NCBI GenBank assembly: GCA_045542315.1 | Contig: JAZQKU010000067.1 | Location: 1 to 16,693 of the forward strand | Source: RGIG5299 sp045542315 | GTDB taxonomy: Bacteria; Bacillota; Clostridia; Oscillospirales; RGIG5299 | Reading direction: 5' to 3' | Length of the DNA stretch: 16,693 bases | Shown here: positions 8,963-15,196 of the stretch, piece after piece | How positions within the stretch are numbered: position 1 is the stretch's first letter | Layout of the letters: every line of letters begins with the position of its first letter | Notes under the pieces: model-generated | Databases searched by the model: none | Told to the model about the DNA's origin: nothing | What the model saw: the letters and a program-made list of their open reading frames with translations, nothing else | Position numbers and translations under genes: made by a program

Positions 8963-9466
8963 ATGGGAATAGGAGACTTTTTCAAGAAAAATCTCGGTCT
9001 TCAGAACGAAGAGGACTATGAGGAAGAGTTTGAAGAAACCGCCGAAAACGAGCAGGACGATTTCTTCGAAAGCGAGCCTGAGGAAAAGGAAGAGCGCGAG
9101 GAAAAGGCGTTCCCCTTCAAGAAGGCGGCAAAAAGAAGCAGTTATAATGATTCAATTACTTTAGGAGGCAGCGGAAAAATGGAATTCGTTGTAGTTAAAC
9201 CCAAGGATTTCGGTGACGAGTGCACCGGCATAGCAGAGCACATGCTTGATAAAAAGACGGTAGTTTTAAATCTTGAGACCACCTCCAAGGAGTCGTCAAG
9301 AAGAATTATCGACTTCGTTTCGGGCGTAGCCTTTGCAACCAAGGCAAAGATCAAAAAGGTAGCAACCTGCACCTACGTTATCGTTCCCGATAACTCCGAT
9401 TTCACCGGTGAAGAGGTATATGAAAGCGAAGCTCCCCAAGAGGATTCAACAGGCTTTTCCTTTTAA
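8963..9466 (+). CDS. sepF: SepF, FtsZ-anchoring cell division protein
   Basis: SepF anchors FtsZ filaments to the membrane and shapes the division ring in Gram-positive bacteria. The N-terminal segment MGIGDFFKKNLGL fits the amphipathic membrane-binding helix. A long acidic linker (about 15-50) follows, and the SepF/DUF552 domain runs from about 73 to 155. Within it are FVVVKPKDF, VVLNLETTSKESSRRIIDFVSG and KKVATCTYVIVPDN, matching the family's dimer core. I chose ATG at 8963 because GGAG (8953-8956) lies 6 nt ahead. Earlier in-frame ATGs at 8942 and 8951 would add a few residues, but the ribosome binding site fits them poorly. The protein is 167 aa with a short basic tail before the domain. 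Confidence 0.95.
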   Translation: MGIGDFFKKNLGLQNEEDYEEEFEETAENEQDDFFESEPEEKEEREEKAFPFKKAAKRSSYNDSITLGGSGKMEFVVVKPKDFGDECTGIAEHMLDKKTVVLNLETTSKESSRRIIDFVSGVAFATKAKIKKVATCTYVIVPDNSDFTGEEVYESEAPQEDSTGFSF

Positions 9467-9485
9467 ACCGTCGGAGGCGTAACCC

Positions 9486-9773
9486 TTGATAATTGCGTTA
9501 ATTAGAACAGTACAAATACTTTCGGAAATATTTTTCTATATAATGCTTATAAGATGTATCTTTTCGTGGATACCGCAGTTTTACCATTCAAAGGTAGGTA
9601 TTATATTAAGAAAAATAACCGATCCTGTGCTTCGTCCTTGCCAAAAGCTCCTTGGGAAGCTGAGATTTTTAGATAATATTCCCATCGACTTTTCGCCCGT
9701 TTTGGCAATTCTGGCAGTGCAGATCATTGAGAAGATAATCGTAGCATTTCTCGTTACCTTTCTTATGGTTTGA
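9486..9773 (+). CDS. yggT: YggT/YlmG family small membrane protein
   Basis: A 95-aa membrane protein of the YggT (YlmG) family, with two hydrophobic segments (about 5-27 and 70-94) around a short amphipathic middle. The signatures RCIFSWIPQF, ITDPVLRPCQKLLG and IDFSPVLAIL are clear. The start is TTG at 9486, fixed by a good ribosome binding site GGAGG (9473-9477). Homologues sit next to sepF in many Gram-positive bacteria and cyanobacteria and are linked to division or nucleoid organisation, but the molecular role is not settled. The stop overlaps the region just ahead of ylmH, so the two are probably coupled. Confidence 0.93.
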   Translation: MIIALIRTVQILSEIFFYIMLIRCIFSWIPQFYHSKVGIILRKITDPVLRPCQKLLGKLRFLDNIPIDFSPVLAILAVQIIEKIIVAFLVTFLMV

Positions 9774-9775
9774 TT

Positions 9776-10519
9776 ATGGAAGACGAAAAGCTTTTTTTGG
9801 CAAAAATAACCGATCTCGTTTCAGCTGCCAAATGCGGTAAGACGAGATTTTCGGCGTTTATGTCGGAGACCGAGGCGGAAATGGCAGCGGCAGTTTTCGA
9901 AAGAGAAAAGATTGAATTTTCCTTTTTCGGCGGAAACGAAAAGACGAAAAGAAAGCTTGCGGGCGTTTCACCCCGCGAGATACCGAGTTCTGCCTTCCCC
10001 GTAGCGGTAATCGAGGCAAAGGGGCAGGGAGTAGAGGAGCTTACCCACCGCGACTTTCTCGGCGCCTTGATGGCGCTCGGACTTACCCGCGAATCGGTTG
10101 GCGATATCGTAGTGGATAAAACGTCACTTTTGGCTTATCTTTTCGTAACCGAAAACGCCAAAAAGCTCATTCTTTCGGAATTGAAATCGGCAGGCAGGGT
10201 TTCTCTTACGTTGAAAGAGACAGACGGCGGAAAAATTGTATTGCCCGACGGCGAGTTTGAGGATATGACCTTCACGTCAGCGTCGTACAGGCTTGACGCC
10301 GCGCTTGCAGCGCTGTTGAATTTAAGCCGCGAAAAAGCCGCTTTGCTTATCGATTCGAAGACTGTGGTCTTAAACGGAGCGGTCGCGGTCAAGCACGAAA
10401 AGGAATTACGGGAGGGCGACCTGCTCTCCGTAAAAGGACATGGAAAATTTAAGGTCGATTTTGCCGCCCCGAAGGGCAAAAAAGGCAGAATATGTTATCT
10501 TATTAAAAAATACAAATGA
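9776..10519 (+). CDS. ylmH: YlmH-like S4-domain RNA-binding protein
   Basis: A YlmH-family protein with an N-terminal region typical of the family (LTHRDFLGALMALGLTRESVGDIVV) and a C-terminal S4 RNA-binding domain from about residue 171 (YRLDAALAALLNLSREKAALLI, VLNGAVAVKHEKELREGDLLSV). Homologues bind the ribosome, and YlmH has been connected with the ribosome-associated quality control pathway. The ATG at 9776 lies 2 bp after the yggT stop with no clear ribosome binding site, so coupled re-initiation is likely. A TTG at 9770, overlapping the yggT stop, would add two residues. At 247 aa the length fits. Confidence 0.93.
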   Translation: MEDEKLFLAKITDLVSAAKCGKTRFSAFMSETEAEMAAAVFEREKIEFSFFGGNEKTKRKLAGVSPREIPSSAFPVAVIEAKGQGVEELTHRDFLGALMALGLTRESVGDIVVDKTSLLAYLFVTENAKKLILSELKSAGRVSLTLKETDGGKIVLPDGEFEDMTFTSASYRLDAALAALLNLSREKAALLIDSKTVVLNGAVAVKHEKELREGDLLSVKGHGKFKVDFAAPKGKKGRICYLIKKYK

Positions 10520-10537
10520 TATTTTGGAGGATAAAAA

Positions 10538-11413
10538 ATGTTCACACCCGCAGATCTTGAGGAAATAAGCTTTGAAAGAGCCGTAATGGGCGGCTATAAA
10601 CTTAATGAGGTTGAGGATTTTGTAAATAAAATATCCACCGAATACGTCGCTCTTTATAAAGAAAACGAGGAGCTTAAGAAAAAGCTCAAAATAGTCGTTG
10701 ATAAGATCGAAAGCTACCGCACCAAGGAGTCGCTCATCTCCGAGGCGCTTCTTTCCGCGCAAAGCGAAAAGAATGCGGCTTCTGTCGAGGCGGCAAAAGT
10801 TATCGACGAGGCTAAGGCAGAGGCTGAAAGGATCGTTGCCGAAAGCATAGTTGAAGCAGAAAAGCAGGAAGCACTTGCAAGAGAGCACGCCGACAGGGAG
10901 ATTGCGGCAATAAGAGCAGAGGTCGAGGGTGAGCAGAAGCACCTTGAGGCTGTTAAAACCGAGGTTTCCGATTTCAAGCAGAGAATTCAGGAGCTTTACA
11001 AAAGCCACCTTACCAACATTCTTGCGATTCCGAGCTATGAAAAGCCCGAGATAAAGGAAGAAGCGGCTCCAAAGGAGATAAATGAGGAAGCTCCCGAGGT
11101 CACTCCCGCCGTCACCGCCGATGCTGACGATGCAGAGCAGATGACCGTTTCCGAATTCGTTGCAGAGGCACCCGAAGAGGAGCCCACCAAGATAAACGAC
11201 GGCTTTGACAGGGACGATCTCTTTTACGAATCCTACCTTGAAAAGAGCGCCGTAAAGGCTGCAAAGGGCGATCCCGACCCGATCACCGAGGAGGACGATT
11301 TCATTCCCGCCAACTTAAAGAAGCAAAAAAGCGGCCTTTCCGACGTTTTTGATTTTGACGATGATAACGATGACAGCCCAATGTCCTTCGTTATAAAAAA
11401 TAAAAAGAAATGA
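10538..11413 (+). CDS. divIVA: DivIVA domain protein
   Basis: A membrane-curvature-sensing coiled-coil scaffold that gathers at poles and septa. The N-terminal lipid-binding module is recognisable (FTPADLEEISFERAVMGGYKLNEVEDFV). Long Ala/Glu-rich coiled coil runs to about residue 165 (KVIDEAKAEAERIVAES). A Pro/Glu/Asp-rich tail of about 110 residues ends in basic IKNKKK. At 291 aa it is longer than the Bacillus protein (about 164 aa), the excess lying in the acidic tail. A strong ribosome binding site TTGGAGG precedes the ATG by about 9 nt. In Bacillus ileS follows divIVA; here lspA follows directly. Confidence 0.95.
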   Translation: MFTPADLEEISFERAVMGGYKLNEVEDFVNKISTEYVALYKENEELKKKLKIVVDKIESYRTKESLISEALLSAQSEKNAASVEAAKVIDEAKAEAERIVAESIVEAEKQEALAREHADREIAAIRAEVEGEQKHLEAVKTEVSDFKQRIQELYKSHLTNILAIPSYEKPEIKEEAAPKEINEEAPEVTPAVTADADDAEQMTVSEFVAEAPEEEPTKINDGFDRDDLFYESYLEKSAVKAAKGDPDPITEEDDFIPANLKKQKSGLSDVFDFDDDNDDSPMSFVIKNKKK

Positions 11414-11420
11414 GCTTAAA

Positions 11421-11915
11421 ATGAAGCTTAAGGAAATTTTTAAAAGGCTTGTTCCCGTTTTTATCGGCACCGTTTCGGTTGCGGCGGTTTCCGAGGTTAT
11501 CCGATTTTTTGCCGTAACCTTTCTGAAGCCCGCGGGAAACGCTCCTGTCTTAAATGGGATCTTTCAGCTTAACTATCATATAAATACCGGCGCATCGTTC
11601 GGAATGTTTTCCGAGCATACCGCCGCTCTTTCGGTATTTACCGCGCTTTTGATAGCGTTCCTTTATATACTTTCGGCTATCGGATTTTTTGAAACCAAGG
11701 CACAGAGAATTATTGTGGGACTTATTGCAGGCGGCGGAATGGCAAACCTGATAGAGCGCATACTCTACGGCTACGTAGTCGATTATTTCGAGTTTTTGTT
11801 TATTGATTTTGCTATCTTCAATTTTGCCGATTGCTTTGTAACAGTCGGTTCCGTTGCCTTGATGGTATGGATATTTCTTATCGACAAGACCGTTTTCAAG
11901 GATGAGAAAAAATAA
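11421..11915 (+). CDS. lspA: LspA, lipoprotein signal peptidase II
   Basis: A membrane aspartyl protease that cleaves prolipoprotein signal peptides after lipidation. It has four hydrophobic helices, the NTGASFGMF box and the two catalytic aspartates D121 (GYVVDYFEF) and D137 (FNFADCFVTVG), together with GGGMANLIERI. At 164 aa the length is standard. It starts 7 bp after divIVA with a weak ribosome binding site, so translation may be coupled. A hairpin terminator follows immediately. Confidence 0.95.
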   Translation: MKLKEIFKRLVPVFIGTVSVAAVSEVIRFFAVTFLKPAGNAPVLNGIFQLNYHINTGASFGMFSEHTAALSVFTALLIAFLYILSAIGFFETKAQRIIVGLIAGGGMANLIERILYGYVVDYFEFLFIDFAIFNFADCFVTVGSVALMVWIFLIDKTVFKDEKK

Positions 11916-11918
11916 AGA

Positions 11919-11949
11919 AATGCCGGCTTGAAACCGGCATTGACTTTTT
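11919..11949 (+). terminator. Intrinsic terminator or attenuator between lspA and rluD
   Basis: A perfect 8-bp stem AATGCCGG/CCGGCATT (11919-11926 and 11934-11941) with a 7-nt loop is followed by GACTTTTT. The T tract is short and interrupted by GAC, so termination is probably partial. Only about 12 bp separate it from the rluD start. Confidence 0.65.
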
Positions 11950-11961
11950 GGGGGTGAAGAG

Positions 11962-12879
11962 ATGGACTGCATATTTACTGCCTCGGAGGTAAGCGGCGAG
12001 CGCGCCGATAAATATCTTGTTTCGGTGTTTCCCGAGCTTTCGAGAAGCTTTATTCAGGGCTGCTTTGCAGATGGTCACGTTTTGATAAACGGGGAAGCGG
12101 CAAGAAAAAACCAACCCGTAAATGAGGGTGACGAGATATCCTTTACCTATCCCGAGTTAAAGACCGCAGCGGCAGAGCCCGAAAATATCCCCATCGAAAT
12201 AGTTTATGAGGACGACGACCTTTTGGTTGTAAACAAGCCGAAGGGAATGGTGGTCCATCCCGCGCCGGGAAACAGAAGCGGCACTCTCGTAAACGCTCTT
12301 CTGTATCATTGCGGCGAAAGACTTTCGGGAATAAACGGAGTGCTTCGTCCGGGAATAGTCCATAGAATAGACAAAGACACGAGCGGTCTTCTGATAGTTG
12401 CAAAAACCGATTTTGCCCACCACGGTCTTGCAGAGCAGATAAAGGACCACAGCTTCGACAGAGAGTACGAGGCAATCACCGTGGGTGTCTTGAAGGATGA
12501 TTCCTTTTCGGTTTCACTCCCCATCGGAAGAGACGTAAAGGACCGTAAAAAGATGGCGGTAACCGAGAAAAACTCGAAGGAAGCCCGCACAGACGTAACG
12601 GTAATCACCCGCTTTGAAAAGCATACTCACGTTGCCTGCAAGCTTTATACGGGAAGAACCCACCAGATAAGAGTGCATCTCTCACACCTTCACCGTCCCC
12701 TTCTCGGCGACACCGTTTACGGCGGAAAGCTCGCTGAATTCAAGGGGCTTTCGGGTCAGTGCCTTCACGCAAAAAGCATAGGCTTTGTTCACCCGCGCAC
12801 CGGAGAATATTTATTTTTTGATTCCGAACTTCCGGAATATTTCAAAAACGTATTGACAAAGCTCGAAAAAGGTGTATAA
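11962..12879 (+). CDS. rluD: RluD/RluA-family 23S rRNA pseudouridine synthase
   Basis: Pseudouridylates large-subunit rRNA. An N-terminal S4 domain (about 12-75, RADKYLVSVFPELSRSFIQ) precedes the RluA-type catalytic domain. The catalytic motif HRIDKDTSGLLIVAKT gives D137. YTGRTHQIRVHLSHLHRPLLGD and the closing VYGG are further family hallmarks. The length of 305 aa equals the family norm. The ribosome binding site GGGTGAAG is about 5 nt from the ATG. It follows lspA as in Bacillus (lspA-ylyB). The exact rRNA position is not readable from sequence, so the symbol marks the subfamily. Its final codons contain the promoter for the next transcript. Confidence 0.93.
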   Translation: MDCIFTASEVSGERADKYLVSVFPELSRSFIQGCFADGHVLINGEAARKNQPVNEGDEISFTYPELKTAAAEPENIPIEIVYEDDDLLVVNKPKGMVVHPAPGNRSGTLVNALLYHCGERLSGINGVLRPGIVHRIDKDTSGLLIVAKTDFAHHGLAEQIKDHSFDREYEAITVGVLKDDSFSVSLPIGRDVKDRKKMAVTEKNSKEARTDVTVITRFEKHTHVACKLYTGRTHQIRVHLSHLHRPLLGDTVYGGKLAEFKGLSGQCLHAKSIGFVHPRTGEYLFFDSELPEYFKNVLTKLEKGV

Positions 12880-12880
12880 T
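12853..12880 (+). promoter_or_regulatory. Consensus promoter of the thiT riboswitch transcript
   Basis: A perfect -35 TTGACA (12853-12858), a 16-bp spacer and a perfect -10 TATAAT (12875-12880) lie at the very end of rluD. The rluD stop codon TAA (12877-12879) is inside the -10 box. Transcription should begin near 12887, just before the TPP aptamer. Confidence 0.85.
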
Positions 12881-12899
12881 ATTTATCGGTAATTGAATA

Positions 12900-12988
12900 C
12901 AGTTGGCAGGGGAGCTCTTACGGGCTGAGATTGAGGAATACCTCTAAACCCTTTAACCTGATACGGATAATGCCGTCGTAGGAAGCTT
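12900..12988 (+). promoter_or_regulatory. TPP riboswitch (THI element)
   Basis: Thiamine pyrophosphate aptamer. The diagnostic core is present in order: GGGG, GGGCTGAGA (12922-12930), an optional extra stem TTGAGG-AATA-CCTCTAA, ACCC, then AACCTGATACGGATAATGCC and GTCGTAGGAAG. The stems AGCTC/GGGCT (P3) and ACGG/CCGT (P5) are formed. It precedes a terminator and the thiamine transporter gene. TPP binding is expected to favour termination, so thiT is expressed when thiamine is scarce. The exact ends of P1 are not certain. Confidence 0.97.
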
Positions 12989-13004
12989 ATGGATAAAATG
13001 CTTT

Positions 13005-13034
13005 TGCAGTCGGTTTAAGCCGACTGCATTTTTT
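13005..13034 (+). terminator. Riboswitch expression-platform terminator
   Basis: A 9-bp perfect stem TGCAGTCGG/CCGACTGCA (13005-13013 and 13020-13028) with loop TTTAAG is followed by six T residues (13029-13034). It lies about 16 nt after the aptamer and 57 nt before thiT, the expected position of a ligand-controlled intrinsic terminator. I could not identify a convincing antiterminator pairing by eye. Confidence 0.88.
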
Positions 13035-13090
13035 GTGGGGAATTTACCCATAATTGCCAAAAAAATATTTTTTTAAGGAGTGTTTTTCAA

Positions 13091-13708
13091 ATGAAAAACA
13101 AAAATCTCATCTTTTTGGCAGAAGCCGCAATAATGATAGCGGCAGCAACGGTCTTAAGCCTCTTTAAGCTTTGGGAAGCGCCCTTGGGCGGCTCGATAAC
13201 TCTTGCCTCGGTTCTTCCCCTTGCCGTCATCGGTTACCGTCACGGAATTTTAAAGGGACTCGGAACCGCATTCGTGGCATCGGTGCTTCAGCTCATGCTC
13301 GGTCTTCAGAATCTTGCCTACGGCACTACCTGGTACGCCGTTTTGGCGATCTTACTCTTTGATTACATCGTGGCGTTTTCCTGCTACGGAATCACGGGTA
13401 TCTTCAGAAAATTCGGAAAGGGCAGAATTTCAAACACCGTATCCTTTACGGCAGGCTTTGCGATCGCAAGCGTTCTCCGCTTCCTTTGCCATTTCATAAC
13501 CGGAGCGGTTGTATGGCACAGCCTCACGAGAGTATGGTATGCCGATGATCCCACTCATATCGTACATAAATACGGACCGTGGCTCTATTCCTTTGTGTAT
13601 AATATCGGATATATGCTCCCCGATATGCTTATCGCCGCAGGCGTAGGCGTTGCGCTTTCGCTCGCTCTTGATTTCAAAAAGGATAATCTTATTTACGCAA
13701 AAAAATAA
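13091..13708 (+). CDS. thiT: ThiT, thiamine-specific S component of an ECF transporter
   Basis: Membrane-embedded thiamine-binding protein that works with a shared EcfA/EcfA'/EcfT module, not encoded in this window. About six hydrophobic segments are visible in 205 aa. The substrate-site regions of the family appear as LWEAPLGGSITLASVLPL, YGTTWYAVLAILLFDYIVAF, RFLCHFITGAVVW and YNIGYMLPDMLIA. The ribosome binding site AAGGAG (13075-13080) lies 10 nt upstream of the ATG. The upstream TPP riboswitch independently supports the substrate. It forms a single-gene transcript as far as can be seen. Confidence 0.96.
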   Translation: MKNKNLIFLAEAAIMIAAATVLSLFKLWEAPLGGSITLASVLPLAVIGYRHGILKGLGTAFVASVLQLMLGLQNLAYGTTWYAVLAILLFDYIVAFSCYGITGIFRKFGKGRISNTVSFTAGFAIASVLRFLCHFITGAVVWHSLTRVWYADDPTHIVHKYGPWLYSFVYNIGYMLPDMLIAAGVGVALSLALDFKKDNLIYAKK

Positions 13709-13746
13709 AAAGAGTAATATCCGTTTGATTTGCAGGGCTTGGCGGG

Positions 13747-13771
13747 CAGATAAAATGAAATATTTTATCTG
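13747..13771. repeat. Perfect AT-rich inverted repeat after thiT
   Basis: CAGATAAAAT (13747-13756) and ATTTTATCTG (13762-13771) form a 10-bp perfect stem with a 5-nt loop GAAAT. It lies 38 bp after the thiT stop. A T run (CTTTTTT) appears only 18 nt later, so it is a poor intrinsic terminator. It may be a weak terminator for thiT or a protein-binding palindrome near the next promoter. Confidence 0.45.
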
Positions 13772-13799
13772 ATAATATAAATTTATTCTTTTTTGACTC

Positions 13800-13828
13800 T
13801 TCCAATATCATCAATTTTGTGTTATACT
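13800..13828 (+). promoter_or_regulatory. Extended -10 promoter of the ywlG-family gene
   Basis: TGTTATACT (13820-13828) is an extended -10. A weak -35-like TTCCAA (13800-13805) stands 17 bp upstream. A better TTGACT at 13793-13798 is too far away (24 bp). The start would be near 13835, about 25 nt before the ATG. Confidence 0.6.
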
Positions 13829-13858
13829 ATATGTAACCTGATAAATAGGAGAATAATT

Positions 13859-14401
13859 ATGGATAAATTATACGATCAAGCCACTGCAGTTATATCTGAG
13901 CTTGGAGAAAAAGCAAAATTAAAGGCAGGCAGCACCGTTGTTGTGGGCTGCTCAACAAGTGAGATTACAGGCTCTAAAATCGGAACCAACTCAAGCCCCG
14001 ACGTGGCAGGAGTTGTGTTCAAGGCAATTTACGAATATGCAAGGAAAATGAAATGGAACCTTGCTTTTCAGTGCTGTGAGCATCTCAACCGCGCCATCGT
14101 GGTTGAAAGAGATACGGTTAAAAACGCTGAAATTGTAAACGTTGTTCCGCAGCCCAAGGCAGGCGGCTCAATGGCAACGCAGGCATACAGAAATTTCAAA
14201 GATCCCGTTGTTGTTGAAGAGATCAAAGCAGACGCAGGTATCGACATAGGCTTTACACTGATCGGAATGCACATTAAAAAGGTAGCCGTTCCCGTTCGCT
14301 TGGAAAACAATAAGATCGGTGAGGCCACGGTTTTGGCGGCTCGTTCAAGACCTAAATTCATCGGCGGATGTCGCGCGGTATATGACGAAGAGCTGCTTTA
14401 A
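13859..14401 (+). CDS. ywlG: YwlG family protein (DUF436/TIGR01440), function unknown
   Basis: A 180-aa conserved protein of the TIGR01440/YwlG family, widespread in Firmicutes. Recognisable parts are VVGCSTSEITGSKIGTNSS near the N-terminus, FQCCEHLNRAIVVER in the middle and PRPKFIGG-like ARSRPKFIGGCRAVY at the end. No membrane segment or signal is present. The biochemical role of the family is not established, so none is assigned. The ATG at 13859 is chosen because AGGAG (13847-13851) sits 7 nt upstream and the promoter lies within the longer reading frame. It has its own promoter, so its place next to thiT need not mean a thiamine role. Confidence 0.93.
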   Translation: MDKLYDQATAVISELGEKAKLKAGSTVVVGCSTSEITGSKIGTNSSPDVAGVVFKAIYEYARKMKWNLAFQCCEHLNRAIVVERDTVKNAEIVNVVPQPKAGGSMATQAYRNFKDPVVVEEIKADAGIDIGFTLIGMHIKKVAVPVRLENNKIGEATVLAARSRPKFIGGCRAVYDEELL

Positions 14402-14410
14402 TTAAAAAAC

Positions 14411-14452
14411 AAAACACCCATTGCCAAAAGCGTGATGTTCTTAGCGGAGAAT
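14411..14452 (+). repeat. Left arm of 42-bp imperfect terminal inverted repeat
   Basis: This segment matches the reverse complement of 15374-15415 at 33 of 42 positions by hand alignment. AAAACACCCATTGC is identical over 14 bases, CGTGAT over 6, and the inner TCTTA.CGGAG part is conserved. The 6-nt core between the two identical blocks does not match in inverted orientation. Instead GCCAAAAGC reads the same way on the + strand at both ends (14423-14431 and 15395-15403). Confidence 0.7.
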
Positions 14453-14499
14453 TTATAAAATATCTTACCTTATTTGCTCTGCAGTAAACAAATAATTAA

Positions 14500-14536
14500 C
14501 CCCGGCAGATTTTTAAGTCTGTCGGGGCTTGTTATT
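14500..14536. terminator. Bidirectional terminator between convergent genes
   Basis: CCCCGGCAGA (14500-14509) and TCTGTCGGGG (14518-14527) pair over 10 bp with one G-T wobble and an 8-nt loop. On the + strand CTTGTTATT follows. On the - strand the stem is followed by TTAATTATTTG. It sits 99 bp after ywlG and 32 bp after the end of the convergent minus-strand gene, so it can serve both. Confidence 0.8.
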
Positions 14537-14558
14537 CTGTTCGATAAATTGGAATTTG

Positions 14559-15014
14559 TTAAATGAGTTTTTTTATTGCTGCTAAGATTTCATCTTCGGC
14601 ATCTTTGCCATAGGCATAGAGTGTAAACATAATTCTCGTTCCGTCATTTAACGTCAATATGTGAAAAAAAGCGTCTTTTGCAATAATTCCATCACCTTTA
14701 TGAAACTCGCTCTTAATAGAGCGGATTTCATTTGTGTTAATAATAGTTCTACTAAAAGAGGTTTTCTCGTTTATAATTGTACCCCTTGGCAATACAATTT
14801 TTTCGTCATTTATTGTTAAGTACCTACTTTTTTCCGCAAAAAAGCAGGAGAGAAAAAGAATGCTCATCACACCACCAGACATTGTTAGTCCAATTTGTAA
14901 TCCAACATTTGATGAATGCGCAAGAATGCAAATAATTCCTGCAATTAAAACTGCAGCACTAATAATGGTAAAGATTGCTAACCATTTTGTTGCATAAGAT
15001 GTGTATCTTTTCAT
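14559..15014 (-). CDS. Small two-TM membrane protein with PH-like C-terminal domain
   Basis: A 151-aa protein with two hydrophobic segments (about 11-32 and 40-59). A soluble beta-rich region follows, of bacterial PH-like (bPH/YdbT-type) character: YLTINDEKIVLPRG, TNEIRSIKSEF, FFHILTLNDGTRIMFTLY, then a terminal helix EDEILAAIKKLI. The family assignment comes from pattern, not from a search. The start at 15014 (MKRYTSY) is chosen because GGGAG lies 8 nt upstream. An in-frame ATG at 15029 would overlap that ribosome binding site. Base composition is AT-richer than the housekeeping genes. It faces ywlG convergently and has its own extended -10 promoter and a 145-nt leader. Function unknown. Confidence 0.8.
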   Translation of the reverse strand: MKRYTSYATKWLAIFTIISAAVLIAGIICILAHSSNVGLQIGLTMSGGVMSILFLSCFFAEKSRYLTINDEKIVLPRGTIINEKTSFSRTIINTNEIRSIKSEFHKGDGIIAKDAFFHILTLNDGTRIMFTLYAYGKDAEDEILAAIKKLI

Positions 15015-15166
15015 TTCATATACTCCCATTCGAAAAATTCTTATTTATCTTTCTGTTTATCGCCGGTTTCGCCTTTGTTTTACAAATGCTTCGGGCTATG
15101 CCCACACTCCTAAAGTTGAGCGTACCCTGAGGCTCCCTCCGGGAGGGAGGCCTTTACCCTAACCCC
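15015..15166 (-). other. Structured 5' leader of the PH-like gene
   Basis: Between the predicted start of transcription (about 15160) and the ATG lies a leader of about 145 nt. It contains a strong hairpin at 15130-15153 (AGG-CTCCCTC, loop CGG, GAGGGAG-G-CCT, one bulged G) and a second one, GGGC-TAT-GCCC (15093-15103). These GC-rich pieces stand out in an AT-rich neighbourhood. No known riboswitch signature was recognised. It could be an RNA element or part of a dispersed repeat. Confidence 0.45.
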
Positions 15167-15195
15167 ATTATAACACAAATCAGCAGAGAAAACAA
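15167..15195 (-). promoter_or_regulatory. Extended -10 promoter of the PH-like gene
   Basis: On the minus strand TGTTATAAT gives a perfect extended -10 (box at 15167-15172). It is preceded by a 17-bp spacer and TTGTTT as -35 (15190-15195). The hairpin array begins at 15197, one base beyond the -35 box. Confidence 0.65.
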
Positions 15196-15196
15196 G

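Noticed and set aside
10406..11008. 200-aa minus-strand reading frame
   Set aside because: It is antisense to ylmH and divIVA, both clearly recognisable on the plus strand.
13793..13858. N-terminal extension of the ywlG-family protein to 13793
   Set aside because: The extension overlaps the predicted promoter and leader, and the ribosome binding site AGGAG at 13847-13851 clearly serves the ATG at 13859.
14734..14997. 87-aa plus-strand reading frame
   Set aside because: It is antisense to the PH-like gene, whose start signals and terminator fit the minus strand.
15027..15110. Upstream short reading frame in the leader of the PH-like gene, ending one base before its ATG
   Set aside because: The GTG start has a Shine-Dalgarno-like AGGAG at an unsuitable spacing of about one base, and composition gives no support.
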